From contig CAWHVF010000011.1 in assembly GCA_963832785.1 (NCBI GenBank), forward strand, positions 1-64,000: a DNA stretch of 64,000 bases, written 5' to 3'. The position numbers and the translations under genes were made by a program. A model generated the notes under the pieces. That model did not search any database. It saw nothing but the letters and a program-made list of their open reading frames with translations, and had not been told where the DNA came from. Position 1 is the first letter of the stretch. Each line of letters begins with the position of its first letter. The DNA is from CAWBRT01 sp963832785. GTDB taxonomy: Bacteria; Acidobacteriota; Terriglobia; Terriglobales; Acidobacteriaceae. This document shows positions 32,512-40,764 of this stretch, one piece after another.

Positions 32512-35088
32512 ATGTGGTTTGGGTGGTGGCGGAAAAAGAAGGCGCCGCTGGAGCCGGCCGGCTCGGTGCAGGAAAGGCTTCGTGTCCGCTACACCGCTTT
32601 TCGCGGGCTGCTGGCGCTCAACAACGAATGCCTGGAGCTGCTGGCCGGCATTCAGGAAGACCTGCAATTCACCCATCCGACCTCCGATCTGCTTAGCGAG
32701 CGCGTTGAGACCATTTTCCGCAAGACGGCCGAAGTGGTGGCCGAGTTGGAGCGCTTGACCGGCTACGACCAGGAAGCGCTGCTGCAGGCTGTCAGCTCCC
32801 AGCGCCAGGAAGTGGAACACTACCTGGCAAAACTGGAGTTGAAACCGCAAAACGTTTCGGCTTCACTGTCTGAGGTCGATGCCGGTTCGGCCGCCGTGGT
32901 TGGGGCCAAGGCCGCGGCGCTGGGCGAAATCAAGAACAAGCTGAAGCTGCCAGTGCCGGACGGCTTCGTGCTGACCGCGCAGGCATACCGCGACTTCTGC
33001 GGCATCCCTTTGTGGCAGCAGATCCGGGACGCCACCCGCAACCTGGACCTCAACGAGTTGAGCTTGCTGCGCCAGGCTTCAAACCACTTGACCAAACTGG
33101 TCATGTCGGCGCCCATACCGCGAAGAATCGAGGTGGCTCTCACTGAGCGCGCGCTGGCATTGCAGCGGGCCGGGCTGGCCATTGCGGTACGCTCCAGCGC
33201 CGTCGGAGAAGGCGGCGAAAAGACCTTCGCCGGCCAGTTCATCAGCATTCTCAATGTTCCCCTGGAGCAGGTGGTCAACGCCTACAAACGGGTCATTGCC
33301 GGGCGCTTCAGCGAACGCGCGCTGTTTTATCGCCTGTCGGCGGGTTTGCCTGAAATAGACAGCCCCATGGCGGTGTTGTGTCTCGGGGTGGTGCGCGCCA
33401 CCTCGGCCGGAATCATCTACACCCGAGACCCAAAGGATCCGAAGCTCGACGCGCTCTGGATCACGGCCACGCGCGGCTTCGGCGTGGACATCGCCAGCGG
33501 CCAAGTCCCCGCCGACCTGTTTGTTCTGGAGCGCAACTGGCCTCACCGGGTCCTGGAGCAGAACATCGTGCCCAAGACCGAGCAGGTTGTGCTCGCGCCC
33601 GAAGGCGGAATACTGCGCCAGCCCACGCCGCCGGAAGACGCCGCCGCCCCCAGCCTGAACCAGAAGCAACTGGCGCTGCTGGCCGACTGGGCGCTGCGAA
33701 TCGAGAAGCACTTTGGCGCGCCGCAGGATATCGAGTGGGCATGGGACGACCTTGGCCAGGCCTGGATTGTGCAGGCGCGGCCGCTGGCGCTGGCCGATTC
33801 GCCGCAGGTGCGAAACCGGGCACGCGCCAAGGGCGAACCCATTCTGGCAGGCGGTCTCACGGTGTATCCCGGCCGGGTTTCCGGACCGGCGTTCCTGGCG
33901 GGCGATCTGAAAGCGCTGAGCGAGACTCCCGAGGGCGCCATTTTGTTTTTGCGCAAGGCGTCGCCGGAGATCGTGACGGTTTTCCCCCGCGTTTCCGGCG
34001 TGGTAGCGGAACTGGGAAATGTCGCCGGTCATGCCGCCTCGCTGTTGCGCGAGGCCAAGATTCCGTCGGTCTTCGGAATGGCCGGCGTTTTTGACCGCGT
34101 AAAGCGGGGCGATGCGGTCAGCCTGGACGCGGTGCAGCCACGAATCTATCCCGGCTCGCTATGGCCGCCGCGCGCCGTGGAAGCCAATATCCGGGAACGA
34201 TACGGCGAAAAGGCAAGCGACGACGACCCCATCAACCGGCGCCTGCTGGCGCTTCACCTGCTGGACCCGCTGGGAACGCGGTTCCGGCCGTCAGGCTGCA
34301 AATCCGCGCACGACGTGCTGCGCTACTGCCACGAAAAAGGCATCGAAGCGATGTTCGCCGTCAATGACAGCGTGCTGGAAGGAGGTCTGGCCGCCGCCAA
34401 GCAGTTGGTGGCGCCGGTGCCGGTCAACATCCATGTGCTCGATCTGGGGGGCGGGCTGGCGCTGGCGAATCCGGCAGTTTCACGGGTCGCGCCGGCGGAG
34501 ATCGTCTCGGCTCCTTTTCAGGCGCTCTGGCGCGGGCTGACGCATCCCGGGGTGAGCTGGCAGCGCGAAATGCCCGCCAGCTTCTCGGACATGGCTTCCG
34601 TCATGGCCAACACCTTGACCTCTTCCAACGCAGCCATGCGCGCCCTGGGAGACCGCAGCTACCTGCTGGTCGCCAAGGAGTACATGAACCTCAATTCGCG
34701 GCTGGCATATCACTTTACGCTGGTGGACGCCTGCGTCTCCGACATTGCCAGCCACAACTACATCTCCTTCCGCTTCGCCGGCGGAGGGGCAACCCCGTAC
34801 CGGCGCAATCTGCGGGCCTGCTTCATCGACGCCTGCCTTTCGCACTACGGTTTTCTGGTGGACCGCCGCAACGACCTGGTGAATGCCTGGTTCAAGAAGG
34901 CGCCCGCCGAGGAAACCCGGGCGCAGCTCGATATGCTGGGGCGCCTCATGGCCTGCACCACGCAGTTGGATATGTACATGACCAATACCGCCACCATGCG
35001 CTGGTACGTGCAGCAGTTCCTGGAAGGCAATTATGCTTTCCGGGCCGTTGAAACTTCCGCTAAGACCAACACTTCCGAAGGCAGCTAG
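32512..35088 (+). CDS. PEP-synthase/PPDK-like protein with unrecognised C-terminal domain
   Basis: Pyruvate, water dikinase-type enzymes use an ATP-grasp domain, a swivelling His domain and a PEP/pyruvate barrel. The 858-residue product has a helical N-terminus (1-110), an ATP-grasp domain (about 115-440: VVGAKAAALGEIKNKLKLPV, AIAVRSSAVGEGGEKTFAGQ, DIEWAWDDLGQAWIVQARPL) and a mobile domain with catalytic His507 in GNVAGHAASLLREAKIPSVF. The usual C-terminal PEP-binding barrel is absent; residues 560-858 form another domain (VPVNIHVLDLGGGLALANP, YMNLNSRLAYHFTLVDACVS). It may phosphorylate something other than pyruvate. AGGAG precedes the ATG at 32512. Confidence 0.78.
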   Translation: MWFGWWRKKKAPLEPAGSVQERLRVRYTAFRGLLALNNECLELLAGIQEDLQFTHPTSDLLSERVETIFRKTAEVVAELERLTGYDQEALLQAVSSQRQEVEHYLAKLELKPQNVSASLSEVDAGSAAVVGAKAAALGEIKNKLKLPVPDGFVLTAQAYRDFCGIPLWQQIRDATRNLDLNELSLLRQASNHLTKLVMSAPIPRRIEVALTERALALQRAGLAIAVRSSAVGEGGEKTFAGQFISILNVPLEQVVNAYKRVIAGRFSERALFYRLSAGLPEIDSPMAVLCLGVVRATSAGIIYTRDPKDPKLDALWITATRGFGVDIASGQVPADLFVLERNWPHRVLEQNIVPKTEQVVLAPEGGILRQPTPPEDAAAPSLNQKQLALLADWALRIEKHFGAPQDIEWAWDDLGQAWIVQARPLALADSPQVRNRARAKGEPILAGGLTVYPGRVSGPAFLAGDLKALSETPEGAILFLRKASPEIVTVFPRVSGVVAELGNVAGHAASLLREAKIPSVFGMAGVFDRVKRGDAVSLDAVQPRIYPGSLWPPRAVEANIRERYGEKASDDDPINRRLLALHLLDPLGTRFRPSGCKSAHDVLRYCHEKGIEAMFAVNDSVLEGGLAAAKQLVAPVPVNIHVLDLGGGLALANPAVSRVAPAEIVSAPFQALWRGLTHPGVSWQREMPASFSDMASVMANTLTSSNAAMRALGDRSYLLVAKEYMNLNSRLAYHFTLVDACVSDIASHNYISFRFAGGGATPYRRNLRACFIDACLSHYGFLVDRRNDLVNAWFKKAPAEETRAQLDMLGRLMACTTQLDMYMTNTATMRWYVQQFLEGNYAFRAVETSAKTNTSEGS

Positions 35089-35171
35089 TATGTCGGCGCG
35101 ATTCTCCGCCCGGGCGGTCCCATGCGCAGCCGGTCAAGGCCTGTTGCAAATTGCAACGGTTGCCAGCCACT

Positions 35172-35183
35172 TCACAATTGTGA
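35172..35183. promoter_or_regulatory. Palindrome upstream of TauE/SafE gene 2
   Basis: TCACAATTGTGA is a perfect 12-base palindrome 51 bases before the start codon. A second palindrome, GTTGCAA-A-TTGCAAC, lies at 35143-35157. The first, with the following about 50 bases, recurs upstream of the next TauE/SafE gene (36314-36325). Confidence 0.55.
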
Positions 35184-35233
35184 CGTGACTCAACGCACAT
35201 ATTTACGCGCTCGCCTATAGCAAGTTAGCAAAT

Positions 35234-36280
35234 ATGGCCATGTGGTTGGCGATTGCCGCCGCACTCTCGCTTGGCTTGCCCATTCTCCTGCCAGTGGCGG
35301 GAGTGTCGATCAACATGGGCCTGCTGGTCTCGGTAGGGCTGGGGATCGGATTTTTGTCCGGATTGCTGGGGGTTGGCGGCGGCTTCCTCACAACTCCCAT
35401 TCTGATGATGATCGGCATCCCGCCGATTTTCGCCATATCTTCCGATACCAACGCCATCGTCGCCACCTCGGCTTCGGGCGTGGCCGCTCACTTTCGCCTC
35501 AACAATGTCGATTTCAAGATGGGCGCCTACTGCGTGCTGGGCGGCCTGGGCGGCTCGGCGATAGGCGTGCCGCTGGTCAGAATGCTGCGCAACCGGGGCG
35601 AAGCTGACTTTTTGATCAGCGTGATGTACATCGTAGTGCTGGGGGCGGTCGGCGGATTCATGGTCTACAACAGCATCCGGAGGCTGCGCAGCGGGGTGAT
35701 GACGCAGGCGGTGCATAAGCCCGCTGACAACGCTTTCGGAATCTTTCTGGCGCGCCTGCCCTTGCAGACCGGCTTTCCGAGATCAGGCGTGCGGCATTCG
35801 GCGCTGCTGCCGCTGGGGCTGTGCATTATTGTCGGAATCATGACGGCGGTGATGGGTGTTGGCGGCGGATTCATCCTGGTGCCGGTCATGGTTTACCTGC
35901 TGCGCATGCCGGCGCACGTGGCCGTGGGCACCGGCCTGTTCCAGATCCTGTTTACCTGTATCGGCGTGACCGTCATGCAGGCCACCAGCAATCACAGTGT
36001 CGACATCGTGCTGGCGCTGCTGATCGCGGCCGGTTCAACCATCGGCGCGCAGCTCGGAGCCCGGGCCAGCCGCCACCTGCGGGGCGAGCAACTGCTGATC
36101 GTGCTGGGAGTTCTGGCGCTGGCCGTGTGCCTGAAGATGGTGGTCGGGCTCGTGCTGCCCCCGTCCAACCCGCTTTCGGTCACCCATCTTCATGCCCGGC
36201 TGCAAGCGGAACCCGGCACGACGCGCGCCTCGGCAGCGGCGATTTTTAGACACATAGCCGGCCGGGAAATCCGGCACTAG
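35234..36280 (+). CDS. TauE/SafE-family sulfur anion transporter 2
   Basis: The 348-residue membrane protein has the TauE/SafE duplicated motif: VGLGIGFLSGLLGVGGGFLT and IMTAVMGVGGGFILVPVMVY, with about eight helices. It is a close paralogue of the next gene; long stretches such as HVAVGTxLFQILFTCIGVTV are shared. The ATG at 35234 has no ribosome-binding sequence and lies only 13 bases after a TATAGC box, so the message may be nearly leaderless. Sulfite or thiosulfate export is plausible from context. Confidence 0.85.
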   Translation: MAMWLAIAAALSLGLPILLPVAGVSINMGLLVSVGLGIGFLSGLLGVGGGFLTTPILMMIGIPPIFAISSDTNAIVATSASGVAAHFRLNNVDFKMGAYCVLGGLGGSAIGVPLVRMLRNRGEADFLISVMYIVVLGAVGGFMVYNSIRRLRSGVMTQAVHKPADNAFGIFLARLPLQTGFPRSGVRHSALLPLGLCIIVGIMTAVMGVGGGFILVPVMVYLLRMPAHVAVGTGLFQILFTCIGVTVMQATSNHSVDIVLALLIAAGSTIGAQLGARASRHLRGEQLLIVLGVLALAVCLKMVVGLVLPPSNPLSVTHLHARLQAEPGTTRASAAAIFRHIAGREIRH

Positions 36281-36313
36281 AGTTTATGAGGATGACAATG
36301 GCTGCCGCGAATG

Positions 36314-36325
36314 TCACAGTTGTGA
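36314..36325. promoter_or_regulatory. Palindrome upstream of TauE/SafE gene 3
   Basis: TCACAGTTGTGA, then a conserved tail CAACGCACATATTTACG and CCTATAGCAA, mirrors the region before the preceding TauE/SafE gene. It shows that the tandem duplication included the control region. Confidence 0.55.
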
Positions 36326-36451
36326 TGTGATCCAACGCACATATTTACGTGCTTACCTATAGCAATTTAGGACGATCAACCTTCTCGGCTGTTCACGGCC
36401 GGATTAGTTACAGGCTGGGCGTTCGATTTCTGGGGTGAGGATTCGGGCCTT

Positions 36452-37486
36452 ATGGGTACGTTGTTGGTAATTGCCGCCGCACTCTCCCTTGGGTTACCCC
36501 TGCTCCTGCCGATTGCGGGGGTGTCGATAAACATGGGACTGCTGGTCTCAGTGGGCCTGGCGATCGGTTTTTTGTCCGGGCTGCTGGGCGTGGGCGGCGG
36601 GTTCCTGATGACCCCTATCCTGATGATGATCGGCATTCCGCCGATTGTCGCCGCCGCCTCGGACGCCAACGCCATTATAGCCACTTCCGCCTCGGGGGTC
36701 GCCGCTCACTTCCGTTTGAATAATGTCGATTTCAAGATGGGCGCCAACTGCCTGATCGGCGGCCTGTGCGGTTCGGCGGTAGGCGTGCAGGCGGTCAGGA
36801 TTCTGCGGGCCCGCGGCGAAGCCGACCTGCTGATCAGCGTGATGTACATCGTGGTGCTGGGCGCTGTCGGCGGCTTCATGGTTTACAACAGCGTGCAGAG
36901 GCTGCGCCGCGGAGTCATGATCCGGGAAGCGCGCACGCGCGGCCCTCATTCGCTGACGACCATGCTGGCGCGCCTGCCTCTGCAGACCGAGTACCTGAGA
37001 TCGGGGGTGCGGCATTCGGCGCTGGTGCCATTCGCCCTCTGTTTCATGGTTGGAATCATGACCGCGGTCATGGGAGTCGGCGGCGGATTCATCATGGTGC
37101 CGGTCATGGTTTACCTGCTGCGCATGCCGGCGCACGTGGCCGTGGGCACCGATCTGTTCCAGATTTTGTTCACCTGCATCGGCGTGACCGTCATGCAGGC
37201 TGCCAGCAATCACACCGTGGACGTCGTGCTGGCGCTGTTGATTGCGGCCGGCTCGACCATCGGCGCGCAGTTGGGAGCCCGGGCCAGCCGCCACCTGCGG
37301 GGCGAGCAACTGCTGATCGTACTGGGAGTTCTGGCGCTGGCCGTGTGCCTGAAGATGGTGGTCGGAATCGTGTTGACCCCAGCCAACCCGCTTTCCGGCG
37401 CAGACGCTCACGCCACGCTGCGAGCGAAGCCCGGCACGCCAATCCTCAGCGTGCGGGATTTCGCGAGGTCACCGATATGGCACTGA
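36452..37486 (+). CDS. TauE/SafE-family sulfur anion transporter 3
   Basis: The 344-residue paralogue of the previous gene has the same layout (VGLAIGFLSGLLGVGGGFLM, IMTAVMGVGGGFIMVPVMVY). Similarity is highest in the two glycine-rich repeats and the C-terminal GARASRHLRGEQLLIVLGVL, lower at the very C-terminus. A GGGGTGAGG sequence precedes the ATG. It overlaps the start of the TIGR02186-type gene by 10 bases, which indicates coupled translation. Confidence 0.87.
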   Translation: MGTLLVIAAALSLGLPLLLPIAGVSINMGLLVSVGLAIGFLSGLLGVGGGFLMTPILMMIGIPPIVAAASDANAIIATSASGVAAHFRLNNVDFKMGANCLIGGLCGSAVGVQAVRILRARGEADLLISVMYIVVLGAVGGFMVYNSVQRLRRGVMIREARTRGPHSLTTMLARLPLQTEYLRSGVRHSALVPFALCFMVGIMTAVMGVGGGFIMVPVMVYLLRMPAHVAVGTDLFQILFTCIGVTVMQAASNHTVDVVLALLIAAGSTIGAQLGARASRHLRGEQLLIVLGVLALAVCLKMVVGIVLTPANPLSGADAHATLRAKPGTPILSVRDFARSPIWH

Positions 37487-38538
37487 AGTCACGGCCGGGA
37501 TTGTTCGGGCTTGCGACCGGGCTGGCTCTGTTGGCCGTCCTGGCCATTATTCTCGCTTCTCCCAGCAGCCGCGCACAGGCGGCGCCGCCTCCGCCCCAGC
37601 CAGTGCAAACACAGCCATCGGCGAGGAGCGCCGTTTCCCCGGTAAGGCTGAAGCTCTCTCCCCAGACCATCGAAATGGGGGCGTTCTACAACGGCGCCAG
37701 GCTGAAGATGGAGGGCACCGTCCCCAGCGGCTCGAAGGTGATGGTGGTTATCCGGGGCGCTTCCAAGGATGAAGTGTTCAACAAAAAATCGCACGTCGGC
37801 CCCATCTGGGTCAACGTCGACAAGGTGCACGTTACCGGACCTCCTTCGCTGTTTCTGCGCTTCAGCTCCGAAGACGTGCACACGTTTCTGGATCGCCAGA
37901 CAATTGACGCTTACGTGCTGGACGAGCTCTCCATCAGGAACCGCCTGCATATTCGCACGGAGCGCGGAGTGCGGGACCCGGATGCCCTGCGTCAGCTCGC
38001 CGACTATTACGTGGAGTTGAAGAAGAAAGACGGCAGTTATCGCCGCCTTTCGGACCGGGTCCAGGTCAACCCGGGCGCCGACGGGCTCGAGCATTACAGC
38101 CTGGAATTCGGCTGGCCCAAACTGGCTCTACCGGGCACTTACCAGGTGGAAGTCTACGCCTGCCGCGACGGGCAGATCGTGGGACAAAGCGGATCTCAGC
38201 TTCGCCTGGTGGAAGTCGGCTTTCCCGCCCTGCTGTTAATTACCGCGCAGAAACACCCGCTGGGATATGGCATTCTGGCGGTGCTGGCGGCGGTAATCGC
38301 AGGACTCGGAATCGATCTTCTTGTTATGCTTGTAAGCGGCAAGAAGAAACTGCCCGGGAAACTGACGCCCGCTCCCCAACCGGCACAGCGCGTCAGGGGG
38401 GCGGCCGCGGGTGCGGGCGGACCGCCGCGGCGGGAGCAGGATGGCGGATTGCCCATCGCGGAGCTCGAGCCGGGATGCGGCGCCAATCATACAGCGGAGA
38501 GTGGGGAAACCGCTGAGGGCAGCGACCTTGGTCCTTGA
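37477..38538 (+). CDS. TIGR02186-type membrane protein linked to TauE/SafE
   Basis: This family (also PF09608) is known from genes beside TauE/SafE transporters and has no proven function. The 353-residue product has an N-terminal signal/anchor (LFGLATGLALLAVLAIILA), a periplasmic domain with QTIEMGAFYNGARLKMEGTV, VMVVIRGASKDEVFNKKSHV and WVNVDKVHVTGPPSLFLRFS, a second membrane helix near residue 265 and a Pro/Gly-rich cytoplasmic tail. Start overlaps the transporter stop. It probably assists or gates the transporter. Confidence 0.8.
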   Translation: MALKSRPGLFGLATGLALLAVLAIILASPSSRAQAAPPPPQPVQTQPSARSAVSPVRLKLSPQTIEMGAFYNGARLKMEGTVPSGSKVMVVIRGASKDEVFNKKSHVGPIWVNVDKVHVTGPPSLFLRFSSEDVHTFLDRQTIDAYVLDELSIRNRLHIRTERGVRDPDALRQLADYYVELKKKDGSYRRLSDRVQVNPGADGLEHYSLEFGWPKLALPGTYQVEVYACRDGQIVGQSGSQLRLVEVGFPALLLITAQKHPLGYGILAVLAAVIAGLGIDLLVMLVSGKKKLPGKLTPAPQPAQRVRGAAAGAGGPPRREQDGGLPIAELEPGCGANHTAESGETAEGSDLGP

Positions 38539-38697
38539 GCGCGCATATCGGCGTCGGGGACCGGCGTCTCGAAGTAGCAAAACCCTAAGTTATGTTTTAA
38601 GCTCGAACTCTTCTGATCCAGGTTGCCCGGGCAAAGCTGTGAACTGCCGACGGGCGCTGGCCGTTCGGCAGCAGGAATATCGGAGCAGGGGGCTGAC

Positions 38698-39507
38698 ATG
38701 TCTGTGGTCACCATTTCGCGCGGAACCTTCAGCGGCGGCAAGGCGTTGGCCGAATGCCTGGCCCAGAGGCTGGGATATCGCTGTGTCGACCGCGATGTAA
38801 TCGTCGAAAGAGCTGCCGCGCACGGGGTATCGCAGGACGTCTTGCGCGACGCGCTGCAAAAGCCGCCGACCTTCCTGGAACGCTTCAGCCACAACCGATA
38901 CATCTACCTGACTCTTATCCAGGCCGCCCTCACCGAGGAGGTCAAGGACGGCAAGGTAATCTACCATGGGAATGCCGGCCATCTCCTGCTGCGCGGCGGG
39001 CCCAACGTGCTGCGCACCCGCATCATCGCTCCCTTGGAGTTCCGCATTCGCACCATGATGGAGCGGCTCAAGTACAGCCGGGAGGAAGCCGCGGTTTTTC
39101 TCCAGAAGGGCGATGAAGACCGCCAGAAGTGGACCCACTTCCTCTACGGCGTGAATTGGGGAGATCCATCGCTTTACGACATTGTCATCAACCTCGAGCA
39201 CATGGGGATAGACGAGGCTTGCAAGGTCATCTCGGGACTGGCGAAACAACCTTGCTTCCAGCACACGGCCGAAAGCCGGAGACGCATGAAGGACCTGGCC
39301 CTAGCCAGCCGCGTCAAGGCCGACCTGGTTCTCGACCCCAAGACCTCGGAGCTGGAGCTGGATGTGCAGGCACGCGATGGGGAGGTAACTATCAGCGGAA
39401 AGGTTCCGTTCCTCAGCGAGGTCGATGAAATCGAGCGCGTGGTCCGCTCGACTCCGGGCGTGGCCGTCCTGCGCCTGGATGAGCTGGTTTCTTCCACCCG
39501 CGACTAA
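38698..39507 (+). CDS. Cytidylate-kinase-like protein with C-terminal BON domain
   Basis: Proteins of the cytidylate-kinase-like family have a P-loop kinase fold of unknown substrate. The 269-residue product starts with VVTISRGTFSGGKALAECLA (P-loop region), has LGYRCVDRDVIVERAA and VIYHGNAGHLLLRGGPNVLR, and ends in a BON-type domain from about residue 195 (ELDVQARDGEVTISGKVPFL, then VVRSTPGVAVLRL). ATG at 38698 follows GGAGCAGGGGG. It ends the plus-strand sulfur island. Regulation by membrane or ligand binding through BON is a possibility only. Confidence 0.82.
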   Translation: MSVVTISRGTFSGGKALAECLAQRLGYRCVDRDVIVERAAAHGVSQDVLRDALQKPPTFLERFSHNRYIYLTLIQAALTEEVKDGKVIYHGNAGHLLLRGGPNVLRTRIIAPLEFRIRTMMERLKYSREEAAVFLQKGDEDRQKWTHFLYGVNWGDPSLYDIVINLEHMGIDEACKVISGLAKQPCFQHTAESRRRMKDLALASRVKADLVLDPKTSELELDVQARDGEVTISGKVPFLSEVDEIERVVRSTPGVAVLRLDELVSSTRD

Positions 39508-39515
39508 AGCTAATT

Positions 39516-40517
39516 TCAGAGCTGATGTTCCGGCTTGATGGCAATGGTTCGTCCGCCGGCGGCGGACTCGATGGCCGCCAGCACCACCGACAACGAGCGG
39601 ATGGCCTCCGGACCATCCACTTCCGGCTGGCAGCTCTGGCGTACGCAGAAGGCGAACTCCTCCAGTTCGGCCCGCAGGTAATCGACGGGCGCGAATGTCA
39701 CCTGCTCCGCCTTCTCCTGGCCGCGGCGCAACACGCTCAGACCCTGGGCCAGATCGCAGGTAGCCAGCGCCTCGGTTCCATGCACAGTCAGCGCGAACTT
39801 CTCGGCCGAAATGTAGTCGGCCGCCACGTGTCCGATAGCGCCGCTGGCGAAGCGCATCAGCACGGCGCTCACGTCGGCAATGTCGCCGGCGGTCTGCAGG
39901 TGCGCAAGCATGGCGGAGACCGCGGTGACGCTTCCCAGCAGGTAAATAAGGTTATCGATCTGGTGTATGCCGATCTGCATCAGGCAGCCGCCCGGCATCT
40001 CGCCCTCTTGCGTTCTCCAATCGCCGGCTTTCAGGTACATGCCGCGGTCCTTGGAGTAGACCGCCTGCGCCAGGCTGATGCGGCCCAGCTCGCCTTGCCT
40101 GATCATCTCCGCCAGCTTGCGCACAGCGCCATGGCGGCGATAGCTGTGTCCGACGGAAAGGACTACGCCGGCGCGGCGGCAGGCGTCGACAATGGCATAG
40201 GCGTCCGCCAGATCATTGGCGATCGGCTTCTCGACAAAGACATGCTTTCCGGCTGCGGCGGCGGCTTCGGCGCCTTGGCGATGCTGGGAGTTGGGAGTCG
40301 TCAGGATCACGCCTTCGACATTCTGGCATGACACAAGTTCATGCAGAGAGCCCATCGGCTCGCAGCCGAACTTCCAGGCAAAGGCGCGAACTTTCTCGGG
40401 ATTGCGCGAATAACAAGCCGTCAGGCGTAGATGCGGGCTATCTTGCAGCGCCGTCGCCAGCACATCCGACCACCATCCCATGCCGACGATTGCGACCTTT
40501 AGCTTGTCCATGACCAT
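39516..40517 (-). CDS. Gfo/Idh/MocA-family oxidoreductase
   Basis: This family oxidises or reduces sugars and related compounds with NAD(P). The 333-residue product has a Rossmann start (KVAIVGMGWWSDVLATALQ), the conserved EKPIAND motif, and IGIHQIDNLIYLLG in the C-terminal domain. ATG at 40517 is chosen because the product then starts at the domain; 40511 is an alternative, and an upstream ATG at 40637 would add an unlikely basic extension. It converges with the kinase-like gene only 8 bases away. Substrate unknown. Confidence 0.85.
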   Translation of the reverse strand: MVMDKLKVAIVGMGWWSDVLATALQDSPHLRLTACYSRNPEKVRAFAWKFGCEPMGSLHELVSCQNVEGVILTTPNSQHRQGAEAAAAAGKHVFVEKPIANDLADAYAIVDACRRAGVVLSVGHSYRRHGAVRKLAEMIRQGELGRISLAQAVYSKDRGMYLKAGDWRTQEGEMPGGCLMQIGIHQIDNLIYLLGSVTAVSAMLAHLQTAGDIADVSAVLMRFASGAIGHVAADYISAEKFALTVHGTEALATCDLAQGLSVLRRGQEKAEQVTFAPVDYLRAELEEFAFCVRQSCQPEVDGPEAIRSLSVVLAAIESAAGGRTIAIKPEHQL

Positions 40518-40764
40518 CACTCTGGATTTGTAGCGCTGGCCTCCCGCCCGGCTGGCCGTACTGGCGGCGTCTGCGCCGACAGCCAGCACTGCTTCCCTCT
40601 CCGCCACTCGCCGGGCCTTCTCCCGGGCAAGCCGCACGGACCGTAGATTGCGTTCGATCAGGGGCAGGAGCGGACGTTTTTCCCCGCCCTACCGTACATA
40701 TCAACGGCAACAAAATACGGCTCCGTGCGGCAGAACAGCAAGTCGTTTACTGCTATCTCACTCA

